DNA of 60,287 nt from Pelagibacteraceae bacterium AG-390-O04 (GTDB lineage Bacteria; Pseudomonadota; Alphaproteobacteria; Pelagibacterales; Pelagibacteraceae): the NCBI GenBank assembly GCA_003278065.1, contig QCHE01000007.1, positions 1-60,287 on the forward strand, written 5' to 3'. This document shows positions 1 through 8,120 of this stretch, one piece after another. Position 1 is the first letter of the stretch, and every line of letters begins with the position of its first letter. The notes below the pieces were generated by a model. The model saw only the letters and a list, made by a program, of their open reading frames with translations. It ran no database searches and was not told the DNA's origin. The translations under genes and the position numbers were made by a program.

Positions 1-391
1 CTTTATTTATAGCATACAACTTAATTAATTCTTTAAGCAGTTTTTTCAAAGAATTTATTTGTTTAAGTGAATATTTTTTATACCTAAAGTCATGACCCTG
101 ATTTTGGATTTCTATTCCAATTGAATTTTTATTTAAAGATTTATAATTTTTCCAATTTGATTTACCAGCATGCCAAGCTTCATATAAGTCAGGTACAAGA
201 TTTATTATTTTACCATTGTTTTTAATAAAATAATGTGCACTTACTTTTGATCTATAATCAGATAATCTTTTAATTGCTAAAGATTCTTTTTTCATTCCAG
301 TATAATGAATAACAATAAATTTAATTTTTTTTTTGGATCTTTTTGGAATATTAAAGTTAGGCGAATAATTAATTGTTATTTTAGGCCACAT
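1..391 (-). CDS. N-acetylmuramoyl-L-alanine amidase (Amidase_2/AmiD-AmpD family), 3' end cut by window edge
   Basis: Read on the minus strand from an ATG at 391-389, an open frame of 130 codons runs off the left edge, so the C-terminus is missing. The translation has the zinc-amidase pattern: FIVIHYTGM near residue 26 carries the first His ligand, and a YFI..NGKI..LV.D...AWHAGKS block around residues 53-76 carries the second conserved His. A GIEIQNQG segment near residue 92 matches the family core strand. Such enzymes cleave the amide bond between MurNAc and the stem peptide, in wall turnover or recycling. No signal peptide is visible, which favours a cytoplasmic AmpD-like role. The gene diverges from mlaA across 62 bp. 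Family assignment is firm; the subtype is not. Confidence 0.85.
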   Translation of the reverse strand, partial: MWPKITINYSPNFNIPKRSKKKIKFIVIHYTGMKKESLAIKRLSDYRSKVSAHYFIKNNGKIINLVPDLYEAWHAGKSNWKNYKSLNKNSIGIEIQNQGHDFRYKKYSLKQINSLKKLLKELIKLYAINK

Positions 392-453
392 TTTTGCTAA
401 ATTTTAGTTCAATTGTTAATTTACAACAGATTAAATTATACTATAAAACACTT

Positions 454-1239
454 ATGTTTAAAAAAATTGTCTTAATATTGATTACAACCACAGCGTTAAC
501 TCTAAATGTTAATGCAGCATCAGATGGGGAATTACTTTTAAAAAAAAATAACCCAGCTGAAGTAAAAGAATGTTGGGAAGGATTTAATAGGGCCAGTTTC
601 GCACTTAATCAAGGTTTAGACAAAGTAATATTTAAACCTGTTGCTAGTGTGTACAAGAAAATTCCTTCACCTGTGAGAGTTGGGGTGAGTAATTCGCTTG
701 ATAATTTATCTAATCTTGTAACTATACCTAATAACATTCTGCAAGGTGATTTTGCATTAGCAGGTGTTAATTCAGGAAGATTTATCATTAACACAACCTT
801 AGGGGTATTAGGTATTTTTGATGTTGCACAAGCTATTGGAATTATAGATTACGAAAAAGAAGACTATGGTCAATCTTTAGCTAAAGCAGGAGTTGGACCT
901 GGTTGTTATATTGTTTTACCAGTTTTAGGTCCTAGTACTGCAAGAGATACAATAGCTTCATCTGCAAATTTTTTTGGTGGAGATGCTTGGTATAACGTAA
1001 CCGTAAAAAATGATACAAACTATTTTAAAGACTCTGATTATTATACTTCAAAAGTTACAGGAGGAGTTGATTTTAGAGCCAAAAACTACGACTCAATCGA
1101 AAATTTAGAACAAAATTCTTTAGATTTCTACGCTTCTGTAAAAAGTTTATATTTACAAGATCGTCAACAAAAAATTTTAAATAGTAAAAAAATTACTGAA
1201 ACACAGAATGATAGTGATTGGGAAGAAATCGATAACTAA
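454..1239 (+). CDS. mlaA: MlaA/VacJ-family outer-membrane lipid-asymmetry protein
   Basis: A 261-residue protein with an N-terminal signal sequence (MFKKIVLILITTTALTLNVNA) and then the VacJ core: FNR near the N-terminus, PSPVRVGVSN, NNILQGD, GRFIINTTLG, GIFDVA and VLPVLGPSTARD. MlaA removes mislocalised phospholipids from the outer leaflet and passes them to periplasmic MlaC. I chose the ATG at 454 because an upstream in-frame ATG at 394 would put about 20 unrelated residues before the signal peptide. No Cys sits at the predicted cleavage site, so the usual lipobox of this lipoprotein family is absent. The gene lies 20 bp upstream of mlaC, so the two probably form one unit. The inner-membrane MlaFED genes are not in the window. 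Confidence 0.93.
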   Translation: MFKKIVLILITTTALTLNVNAASDGELLLKKNNPAEVKECWEGFNRASFALNQGLDKVIFKPVASVYKKIPSPVRVGVSNSLDNLSNLVTIPNNILQGDFALAGVNSGRFIINTTLGVLGIFDVAQAIGIIDYEKEDYGQSLAKAGVGPGCYIVLPVLGPSTARDTIASSANFFGGDAWYNVTVKNDTNYFKDSDYYTSKVTGGVDFRAKNYDSIENLEQNSLDFYASVKSLYLQDRQQKILNSKKITETQNDSDWEEIDN

Positions 1240-1259
1240 TAATTAATCATCAAAGCTCA

Positions 1260-1844
1260 ATGACAAAAAAATTAATTTCTTATGTTTTTTTAATTATATT
1301 TTTTACCACACATATATTTTCAATAGAACCTGATGTATTTGTTCAATCAACTGTAAATAGAGCTTCAAAATTACTCTCAGAAAATTTAACTAAAGATGAA
1401 AAAATTAAAGAATTAAAACTAATAGCTAAAGACACTGTTGATATTCGAGGCATAGGTTTTTATACACTCGGAGCAGCAAGAAAAAATTTAAATAAGGAAG
1501 AAAAAAGTAAATACTCTCTTTTGTTCGAAAAATATTTTTTAAAAAGTTTTTCGAGTAGATTGGCTGAATATACTAACCCAGAAATAGATGTTAAAGATAA
1601 AGAAGTTCTTAACGAAAATTATACAATTGTAAAAAGTGTTTTAAAAGCAACTAGTGAAAGACCTGAAATTAAAATAGATTGGAGAATTTACACTAAAGAT
1701 CCAGAAAACCCATTGATAAGGGATCTAATTATTGAAGGTTTAAGTCTAGCAAGGACTCAAAAAGAGGAGTTTGCGTCAGTTTTGAATTCTAATGATGGTG
1801 ATATAAATTCATTATTTAAAACTTTAGAAGAGTTTTCAAATTAA
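1260..1844 (+). CDS. mlaC: MlaC/Ttg2D-family periplasmic phospholipid-binding protein
   Basis: A 194-residue protein with a hydrophobic signal peptide (about residues 1-21) followed by the Ttg2/MlaC fold: an N-terminal helical part, a GAARKNLNKEEKSKY.LF..YF segment near residue 78, and the later V.....I.DWRIY....IRDL..EG.SL pattern. MlaC shuttles phospholipid between the MlaA-porin complex and the inner-membrane MlaFEDB transporter. The gap to mlaA is only 20 bp, which supports the paired function. The 3' end faces a tRNA gene on the opposite strand 15 bp away, with no obvious hairpin terminator between them. Confidence 0.9.
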   Translation: MTKKLISYVFLIIFFTTHIFSIEPDVFVQSTVNRASKLLSENLTKDEKIKELKLIAKDTVDIRGIGFYTLGAARKNLNKEEKSKYSLLFEKYFLKSFSSRLAEYTNPEIDVKDKEVLNENYTIVKSVLKATSERPEIKIDWRIYTKDPENPLIRDLIIEGLSLARTQKEEFASVLNSNDGDINSLFKTLEEFSN

Positions 1845-1859
1845 AAAATTATTTATTTA

Positions 1860-1936
1860 TGGTGGGCCCGCCAGGACTCGAACCTGGGACCAATACATTA
1901 TGAGTGTACTGCTCTAACCAACTGAGCTACAGGCCC
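1860..1936 (-). tRNA. tRNA with CAU anticodon, probably tRNA-Ile2 (lysidine-modified)
   Basis: Minus-strand cloverleaf of 77 nt with an encoded 3' CCA (complement of 1860-1862), discriminator A, D-arm TAGCTCAGTTGGTTAGAGCA, and T-arm CCAGG-TTCGAGT-CCTGG. The anticodon loop is CTCATAA, so the anticodon is CAT (complement of 1900-1902). A CAU tRNA can be initiator Met, elongator Met or Ile2. The acceptor stem GGGCCTG paired with CGGGCCC gives C4-G69 and C5-G68, which are known positive determinants for TilS lysidine formation in E. coli Ile2. A 5' G1-C72 pair argues against an initiator. Being a tRNA is certain; Ile2 rather than elongator Met is an inference. Confidence 0.93.
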
Positions 1937-1965
1937 TTAAAGTTGAATATGTACTTACAATACTT

Positions 1966-2856
1966 TCAAGAGTTAGACAAGAACTGTTCTTTATTTGGTT
2001 TAACTAAATTGTAAACATAAAACGCGTGTGTCAACAAATAAAAATCTATTAGAAGCTCTTGCAATTCAGCTATTCTTACAAATTTAAAAGACAAAATATC
2101 TAAGCCAAAAATTAAGATTTTCTCTTTAATTTCAGGATTTACTATTAATTCATTTTTCCACGTAAGTTGAGCTGGTTCTTGATGAGAGCCTGCATCAATA
2201 AGATATAAATTTGAAGGAAAAAACTTAAATATTAATAAGATCAATGTAAAAAATATTAACGTTTTAGAAATTTTCTTAAGATTATTATTTGGATATAAAA
2301 ATAGATATAAATTTCTATTTTCACTTATATATGGAAATTTAATAATTATGAAAGTTAATGAACACCATATTAAAAGTAAATTTTTTGGTAATTGATTAAA
2401 TAAATTAGAAATATTGTGGAAATTAGTTTCATTCTGATCATTAATTTCAGAAAATAAACTTGGTGTATCCCATTTAAAAAAATGTTGTCCCCATGACATT
2501 TCTTCAAAAAAATAATATAATAAACCTAATATATATATTACATATATATATTTACTTAATTTGAAATTAACATTTTTGTTGTTTTTTATAAAAAGATAAA
2601 AGTAAAAAGTAGCTAATATTAACAAAATTAACTGAAGATTTTCAACAATACCGTTTTCAAACCAAATAATTTTACTTATTCTATCTAATATTCCATGATG
2701 CTTGGTATAAAACACAGTACAATTATACCAATTAGATGGGCTTGTAAAATTGTGAAATAAGTAATGATAATGATTAAAAATTCCCTCAATTAAGATTATC
2801 GAAGTAAATATTAAAAAAAAATAAAAAAAATAGTTAAAATTGTCTTTTTTAAACAT
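1966..2856 (-). CDS. Multi-pass membrane protein with an EExSWGQ motif, function unknown
   Basis: A 296-residue hydrophobic protein with about six to seven likely membrane segments: one at the N-terminus, others near 75-90, 101-118, 158-172 and 195-212, and a C-terminal amphipathic part. Between segments it carries FFEEMSWGQHFF followed by DTP and, soon after, NETNFHN. That pattern recurs in uncharacterised bacterial inner-membrane proteins, so this is a family member rather than an orphan, but I know no function for it. It lies 26 bp downstream of a family-2 glycosyltransferase on the same strand, and 29 bp before a tRNA. A role in cell-surface glycan or lipid modification is a guess from the neighbour only. 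Confidence 0.7.
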   Translation of the reverse strand: MFKKDNFNYFFYFFLIFTSIILIEGIFNHYHYLFHNFTSPSNWYNCTVFYTKHHGILDRISKIIWFENGIVENLQLILLILATFYFYLFIKNNKNVNFKLSKYIYVIYILGLLYYFFEEMSWGQHFFKWDTPSLFSEINDQNETNFHNISNLFNQLPKNLLLIWCSLTFIIIKFPYISENRNLYLFLYPNNNLKKISKTLIFFTLILLIFKFFPSNLYLIDAGSHQEPAQLTWKNELIVNPEIKEKILIFGLDILSFKFVRIAELQELLIDFYLLTHAFYVYNLVKPNKEQFLSNS

Positions 2857-2882
2857 TAGATGAATTCATAATTTTATTTTAA

Positions 2883-3782
2883 TTAAATAAGATATTGAGA
2901 ATAATCTTTTTTTTCAATAAAGTCTTTTTTATCAACTTTACTTATAATTTCATCAAAATTCATTTTATTAATTCCTGGATAAGTTAAGTTTATTGGAAAT
3001 TTATACTTGATTTTAAAGCGAGCCCAATCCTCAGCTAAAGTATATTGTCTTCTAAAAATTTTTTTTTTTTTTTCATTTTCTGGAAGATAATCAAAATTAA
3101 TATTTTTATGATGATAACAAAAAGCTCCCTTGGATAATACACATCTGAAATCAAATGCTTTAGCACGAACACTGAAATCAAGATCTGAAAAATAATCTTT
3201 AAAATTATTACAGTCAAAATATCCAATTTTATCTAATAATTTTCTGTTAATTAAAAAACAATCTCCAACTAGGTAATCTTCCTCAATAAAATTATTTTTT
3301 TCTTTTGAAAGTATTTCTTTAGAAATTTCATTTAAATGCATATGATTTTTATCTTTAATATCAATATTGTGTGTATTTAAATTGTTATCTACAAAGTTTG
3401 AAACACCTCTAACATAGCCAATATTTTCAGAAATATTCGATATATTAATTAATTCCTCTAAAAAAAAAGGATTTATATACATGTCATTAGATACAAAAAT
3501 AATCTTTTCGCTAGTTGAATTTGACAAAACACAATTAACACTTTGAGTATATCCTAGGTTTTTTGAGAAATGAAAAACTTTAATATCCTTAAACTCTTTT
3601 TTTTGATTAAAAAAATAATCTCTGATTTTACCTTTATCAGGTGAATAGTCATCAATTAATATAATTTCATAAACGCCATCTAATGAGTTCTTTATCGCTT
3701 GAATACAGTTTTTCGTAGCCATTAAATTTCCATACGCTGCGACTCCGATTGTAATTTTTTCTTTACTGAAATATTTTTTCAT
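2883..3782 (-). CDS. Family-2 glycosyltransferase (GT-A fold)
   Basis: A 299-residue protein. Its N-terminus ITIGVAAYGN.......I is the GT2 opening strand. EIILIDDYSPDK and IIFVSNDMYINP supply the nucleotide-sugar and DxD-like acidic sites. A later GDCFLINRKLLDKIGYFD and a DYFSDLDFSVRA segment match the acceptor part of GT2 enzymes. I take the ATG at 3782 as start, because an upstream in-frame codon at 3818 lies inside the tRNA-Val gene. Donor and acceptor cannot be read from sequence. The start codon is 9 nt after the 3' CCA of tRNA-Val, so the mRNA 5' end may be made by tRNA processing. Confidence 0.88.
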   Translation of the reverse strand: MKKYFSKEKITIGVAAYGNLMATKNCIQAIKNSLDGVYEIILIDDYSPDKGKIRDYFFNQKKEFKDIKVFHFSKNLGYTQSVNCVLSNSTSEKIIFVSNDMYINPFFLEELINISNISENIGYVRGVSNFVDNNLNTHNIDIKDKNHMHLNEISKEILSKEKNNFIEEDYLVGDCFLINRKLLDKIGYFDCNNFKDYFSDLDFSVRAKAFDFRCVLSKGAFCYHHKNINFDYLPENEKKKKIFRRQYTLAEDWARFKIKYKFPINLTYPGINKMNFDEIISKVDKKDFIEKKDYSQYLI

Positions 3783-3791
3783 TTTTACCTC

Positions 3792-3866
3792 TGGTGGGCC
3801 TTGTTGGGATCGAACCAACTACCTCTGCAATGTCAATGCAGCAATCTACCATTGATCTAAAGGCCC
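3792..3866 (-). tRNA. tRNA-Val(GAC)
   Basis: A 75-nt minus-strand cloverleaf. Acceptor GGGCCTT pairs with AAGGCCC, discriminator is A, and the CCA is encoded (complement of 3792-3794). The anticodon arm is CTGCA-TTGACAT-TGCAG, giving anticodon GAC for the Val codon GUC (and GUU). The T-arm is GTTGG-TTCGATC-CCAAC. Its 5' base is separated from the rpoD stop codon by one nucleotide, and its 3' end is 9 nt before the next ORF, so it is embedded in the operon. Confidence 0.97.
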
Positions 3867-3867
3867 T

Positions 3868-5688
3868 TTAACTTTCTAAGAAACTTTTTAGCTGTTTTGA
3901 TCTACTAGGGTGTTTTAACTTTCTAAGAGCTTTAGCTTCGATTTGTCTAATTCTTTCCCTTGTCACAGAGAACTGTAAACCAACTTCTTCTAATGTGTGA
4001 TCAGTATTCATACCAACTCCAAAACGCATTCTTAATACTCTCTCTTCTCTAGGTGTTAAAGTTGATAATATTTTTGTAGTAGCTTCTCCTAAGTTTGATT
4101 TAATTGCTTGTTCTAATGGTGCTAATGCTTTTGTATCTTCTATAAAATCACCTAAACTACTATCTTCTTCATCTCCAACTGGCTTTTCTAAAGAAACGGG
4201 TTCTTTAGAAATTTTTAAAACCTTTCTAACTTTGTCTAATGGCATTCTTAGTTTTTGTGCTAATTCTTCAGGAGTTGCTTCTCTTCCAAATTCACTTAGA
4301 ATTAATCTTTGTGTTCTTACAATTTTATTAATCGTTTCAATCATATGGACTGGGATTCTTATTGTTCTAGCTTGATCAGCAATTGATCTTGTTATTGCCT
4401 GTCTAATCCACCATGTTGCATATGTCGAAAATTTATATCCTCTTCTGTATTCAAACTTATCTACAGCTTTCATTAAACCAATATTTCCCTCTTGAATTAA
4501 ATCTAAAAATTGAAGGCCCCTATTTGTATATTTTTTTGCTATTGAAATAACTAATCTTAAATTTGCCTCAACCATTTCTTTTTTTGCAATTCTTGACTCT
4601 TTTTCACCTTTTTGCACTCTACTAACTAATTTTTTAAAATCAGTTACTGACATTCCAAGTTTGTGACTTATTTCAATTAATCTCTCTCTAATATTCTTGA
4701 ACTCATCTTTGTTTTTTGTAAAAAATTGTTTCCAAACTGAATTGGTATCTAAAAATTTTTTCAAATTTGGATTTATTTCATTGCCTATATAAAATTTAAT
4801 GAATTCTCCTCTTGAAATTTTATTATCCATAGCAAGTCTTAAAAGGTTTCCCTCTAATGAAATGATTTTTTTGTTTTCAACATAATGTTTTTGAACTAAA
4901 TCTTCCAAAACTGATGGGGATAACTGAAGAGATTTAATATTTTCTAAAATATCTTTAACTATTTTCTCGTAACCTTTTTCTTTTGCGGGAGAAAAAGTTT
5001 TTGTATCTAGAACACATTCTAATTTTTCTTTTTGATATTTTATTAATTTGTTATATTCTTTTGTTAAATTATGTACTGTTTTTAAAACCTTTGGTTTAAT
5101 TTCAGTTTCCATTGCCGCAAGTGTAGGATTAAAATCATCATCATCATCTGCTGAACTCTCATCTTTCTCTGCCTCACCAGCATTTTTTTGTTTTGCACTT
5201 GGGCCAGTAGACTCATCTTCCATATAATTAGTATCGATATCGATGATTTCTCTAACTAGAATTTCATCCTTTTGTAATTTCTCATTCCAATCAAAAAATT
5301 GTTGCGCTGTTAGTGGACTTTGAGATAAAGCTATTAGCATAACGTCTTTACCTGCTTCTATTCTTTTAGCGATAGCTATTTCACCTTCTCTTGAAAGAAG
5401 TTCGACACCTCCCATTTCTCTTAAATACATTCTTATAGGATCATCACTTTTTTCGATTGTTTTTCCCTCTTCTTTTAAAGTTTCTTTTTTTCTTAAAACT
5501 TTAAAATCAGATTTTTTTTCAACCAAAACTACTTTTTCATCTAAAATATGGATAAATGCTTGAGCTAGATTTTCATCAGACAAATTTCTTTTGCCTAAAG
5601 ACTTACTTAATTCCTCATGTGTAATAAAACCTCTATGGGTACCTCTACCCATTAATCTTGCAAATGATTTTGTAATAATTCTTTCCAC
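3868..5688 (-). CDS. rpoD: RNA polymerase primary sigma factor, sigma-70
   Basis: A 606-residue protein close to the usual group-1 sigma length. Region 1.1 is N-terminal. Region 1.2 includes [20 protein letters not shown] near residue 82. A long acidic non-conserved region follows (a run of Asp/Glu near 180). Region 2 contains [20 protein letters not shown] and [13 protein letters not shown], which read the -10 element. Region 4.2 ends in [19 protein letters not shown], the -35 reading helix. It is downstream of dnaG and yqeY, the classical macromolecular-synthesis order. With few alternative sigma factors expected in such a genome, it should direct most transcription here. Confidence 0.98.
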   Translation of the reverse strand: MERIITKSFARLMGRGTHRGFITHEELSKSLGKRNLSDENLAQAFIHILDEKVVLVEKKSDFKVLRKKETLKEEGKTIEKSDDPIRMYLREMGGVELLSREGEIAIAKRIEAGKDVMLIALSQSPLTAQQFFDWNEKLQKDEILVREIIDIDTNYMEDESTGPSAKQKNAGEAEKDESSADDDDDFNPTLAAMETEIKPKVLKTVHNLTKEYNKLIKYQKEKLECVLDTKTFSPAKEKGYEKIVKDILENIKSLQLSPSVLEDLVQKHYVENKKIISLEGNLLRLAMDNKISRGEFIKFYIGNEINPNLKKFLDTNSVWKQFFTKNKDEFKNIRERLIEISHKLGMSVTDFKKLVSRVQKGEKESRIAKKEMVEANLRLVISIAKKYTNRGLQFLDLIQEGNIGLMKAVDKFEYRRGYKFSTYATWWIRQAITRSIADQARTIRIPVHMIETINKIVRTQRLILSEFGREATPEELAQKLRMPLDKVRKVLKISKEPVSLEKPVGDEEDSSLGDFIEDTKALAPLEQAIKSNLGEATTKILSTLTPREERVLRMRFGVGMNTDHTLEEVGLQFSVTRERIRQIEAKALRKLKHPSRSKQLKSFLES

Positions 5689-5754
5689 AGCTATTAATTT
5701 GAAGAGTCTTATATAATGTCAAATCTGTAAAAATCCATTACTAAATTGAGACTT

Positions 5755-7533
5755 TTAATTGATATTTTGCTTTTTTTTCAGCTCTTTTTGCAGTTCATTA
5801 AATGTGGTTTCACTCAAATCCTTCGAAAATTTCGACTCTAACTCTTGAATTCTAAATTCCAAATCATAATCTTTTAGATCTCGAATGGTATCATTCAATA
5901 ATTCAATTATTTCTGGATCATCTCCAGACTTATTTTTTAGGATATGCTTAATTGGCGCAAACTTATTTATTTTATCTAATAACTGATTATCTAAATTTAA
6001 ATCTTTAAGCTTAATCGTTTCTCCAGATTTTAACTTTTCTAAAATTGACTCAAATATCTGTTTATTTATTTTTGTAAATAATTTGATATTTTCGATCAAA
6101 TGAATATTTGAATTTAATAATTCAAGATTATTCATAATTAAATATAATAAAGAAAATTCTTTAAGTTCAACTCCTGTCAATGATTGACTTTCATTAAAAT
6201 ATTTTTTGGTAGTTTCTAATGATCTTACTTTTTTCACATAGAACTTTTTCTTATTATGGTTTGAATGCGGAGTTAACTCTGAAATTTTTTCTAGGAAATA
6301 CTCAAGGACATATTTTTTAATATAATCATCTTTAATTGTATTGGCAATCTCCCTGAGTTTTTTTTCAAATATTGCCATTGATGAAGGATTATTTTCAGTC
6401 TGTCTTTTATAATGACTAAAAATAAATTGATGAATAGATAGTTTATTTTGTTTAGTATAATCAATGAAATTATTTTTACCATTTTTATTTACATAACTAT
6501 CTGGATCTTCTTTATTTGGTAAAAACAAAAATGAAATTTTTTTTTCAGGTTTTAATTCTTTAATTGAATTTTCAGCAGCTCTCAATGCTGCTTTATAACC
6601 ACTCTCATCACCATCAAAACAGATTATGATATCGTCAAAAAACTGATTTAAGCTCAAGATTTGTTTATCTGTTAAGGATGTGCCAAGATTTGCAACAACA
6701 TTGTCAATACCATTTTTTGAAAGTCCGACTACATCCATATATCCTTCAACTAAATAAATATGATCAATTTTATTTGAAAGTTTTCTAGCCAAATCTAAAT
6801 TATATAAATTTGATCCTTTTTTAAAAAAATTAGTCTCTGGTGAATTGATATATTTTGCTAAGTAATCTAATTTTTCAATTATTCTACCTCCTAAAGCAAT
6901 AGATTGGCCTGAAATATTATTAATTGGAAAAATAAGCCTACCTCTAAATCTTTCAACATAAGTTTTCTTTTTTTCATCCAAATAAAACAAGCCACTTTCA
7001 ACTAAAATCTGTTCGTTAAATTCATTTTTTAATTTATTGAAAAATTTTGGATTTTTTTCTACATAACCAATTTTAAATTTCTTAACTTCTTCTTTTCCCA
7101 AAGATCTATCATTTAGATAATCTCTTGCATTAGAATGAGCATCATTTTTTAATAACTCATTATGATAATAATCAACATACTGTTTATAAATAGACTGATA
7201 CTCTTTCCATTTTTTTTCTCTTTCTACATCTTGCTTTGAAAACATATATGGCTGCATCCCCGCTAGTTGGGCTAAATGTTTGACCGCTTCACCAAATTTT
7301 AAGTTTTGAATTTTCATTACAAAATCAAAAATATTCCCATGTTCAGATGTTGCAAAACAATGATAAAATTCTTTTTCATCATTAACTGTAAATGAGGGTG
7401 TCTTTTCATTTTTAAATGGAGATAAGCCCACATACTCTTTACCTCTTTTTTTTAAAGCAACAGATTTTGATACAACTGTTGAAACTTTAAGTCTTGTTTT
7501 GATTTCATCAAGATATTCTTTTGGGTACTTCAT
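5755..7533 (-). CDS. dnaG: DNA primase with a degenerate zinc-binding domain
   Basis: A 592-residue primase. The N-terminal CHC2-type domain (1-100) is recognisable from PF.NEKTPSF.VN and YHCF, but three of the four usual zinc ligands are replaced: Ser38, Lys41 and Thr62 stand where Cys, His and Cys are expected, and only Cys59 remains. The catalytic core follows, with the TOPRIM motifs VEGYMDVVGL and CFDGDESGYKAA. A helical C-terminal region about 420-592 should contact DnaB. The enzyme makes RNA primers at the fork. Its start overlaps the yqeY stop by 4 bp. Similar zinc-site loss occurs, to my memory, in other alphaproteobacterial primases, so this is probably a lineage trait. Confidence 0.97.
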   Translation of the reverse strand: MKYPKEYLDEIKTRLKVSTVVSKSVALKKRGKEYVGLSPFKNEKTPSFTVNDEKEFYHCFATSEHGNIFDFVMKIQNLKFGEAVKHLAQLAGMQPYMFSKQDVEREKKWKEYQSIYKQYVDYYHNELLKNDAHSNARDYLNDRSLGKEEVKKFKIGYVEKNPKFFNKLKNEFNEQILVESGLFYLDEKKKTYVERFRGRLIFPINNISGQSIALGGRIIEKLDYLAKYINSPETNFFKKGSNLYNLDLARKLSNKIDHIYLVEGYMDVVGLSKNGIDNVVANLGTSLTDKQILSLNQFFDDIIICFDGDESGYKAALRAAENSIKELKPEKKISFLFLPNKEDPDSYVNKNGKNNFIDYTKQNKLSIHQFIFSHYKRQTENNPSSMAIFEKKLREIANTIKDDYIKKYVLEYFLEKISELTPHSNHNKKKFYVKKVRSLETTKKYFNESQSLTGVELKEFSLLYLIMNNLELLNSNIHLIENIKLFTKINKQIFESILEKLKSGETIKLKDLNLDNQLLDKINKFAPIKHILKNKSGDDPEIIELLNDTIRDLKDYDLEFRIQELESKFSKDLSETTFNELQKELKKKQNIN

Positions 7534-7994
7534 TTACTATTTAATAATTCTTTTATTAAGGGACCAGCTTTGGAAAAATCTATTTCATCAGCGTGCAGTT
7601 TTTTAAGCTCACCCATAACTTTACCCATGTCTTTAATTGAGCTAGCTCCAAATTTAGATATTATTTCTCCACATATTTTTTTGGTTTCTTCTTCGCTCAA
7701 TTGTTTTGGTAAAAATCCTATTAATATATTGTATTCATTTTGCTCAACTTCTAAAAGATCTGTTCTGTTATTTTTTTTATAAATATCTATCGATTCGGCT
7801 CGTTGCTTGACCATTTTTTTTAGAAGCTTTTTTATATCCTCATCATCTGTCTCTTTTTTGTCGGGGCCAGATCTGTTAGATATATCTAAATCCTTAATTG
7901 AGGATAAAATTAACCTATAAGTTGATATTTTTGATTTATCTTTAGCCTTTAAAGCACTTTTATATTCTGTTTCAATTGTTTCTTTAAGTGACAT
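7530..7994 (-). CDS. yqeY: GatB/YqeY-domain protein
   Basis: A 154-residue protein matching YqeY across its length: the helical N-terminal half with AKDKSKISTYRLILSSIKD and an EDIKKLLKKMVKQRAESI segment, then the tail domain with LPKQLSEEE, SIKDMGKVMGELK and AGPLIKELL. The tail is the domain that GatB uses in tRNA-dependent amidation, but the role of the free-standing protein is not settled. It heads the yqeY-dnaG-rpoD unit and overlaps dnaG by 4 bp. It diverges from carA across 126 bp. Confidence 0.92.
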   Translation of the reverse strand: MSLKETIETEYKSALKAKDKSKISTYRLILSSIKDLDISNRSGPDKKETDDEDIKKLLKKMVKQRAESIDIYKKNNRTDLLEVEQNEYNILIGFLPKQLSEEETKKICGEIISKFGASSIKDMGKVMGELKKLHADEIDFSKAGPLIKELLNSK

Positions 7995-8070
7995 AATTTT
8001 TTAATTTACTGCAAAGATGAAAATCTTCAAAAGAAAAATTGTTTTTTTACAATTTTATATTACATCTCTG

Positions 8071-8099
8071 TTGCGATAATAAATCAATTATTGTATTAA
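8071..8099 (+). promoter_or_regulatory. Possible sigma-70 promoter for carAB
   Basis: In the divergent yqeY-carA gap, TTGCGA (8071-8076) and TATTAA (8094-8099) are separated by 17 bp, each matching consensus at four of six positions. A start site near 8106 would leave a leader of about 15 nt before the TTG start codon of carA. An ATTGT/ACAAT inverted repeat with a T-rich loop lies just upstream (about 8038-8053). In such A+T-rich DNA this is only a weak prediction. Confidence 0.35.
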
Positions 8100-8120
8100 C
8101 CTTTAACTTATGAGTTGTAA

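Noticed and set aside
394-453. Longer MlaA starting at 394
   Set aside because: It would bury the signal peptide behind about 20 residues; the ATG at 454 gives a normal signal sequence.
3783-3818. Twelve-codon N-terminal extension of the glycosyltransferase
   Set aside because: It lies partly inside tRNA-Val and reads unlike any GT2 start; the ATG at 3782 fits better.
5694-5722. TTGACA upstream of rpoD as a promoter
   Set aside because: The only -10 candidates at proper spacing are poor and would place the start site at or past the start codon.
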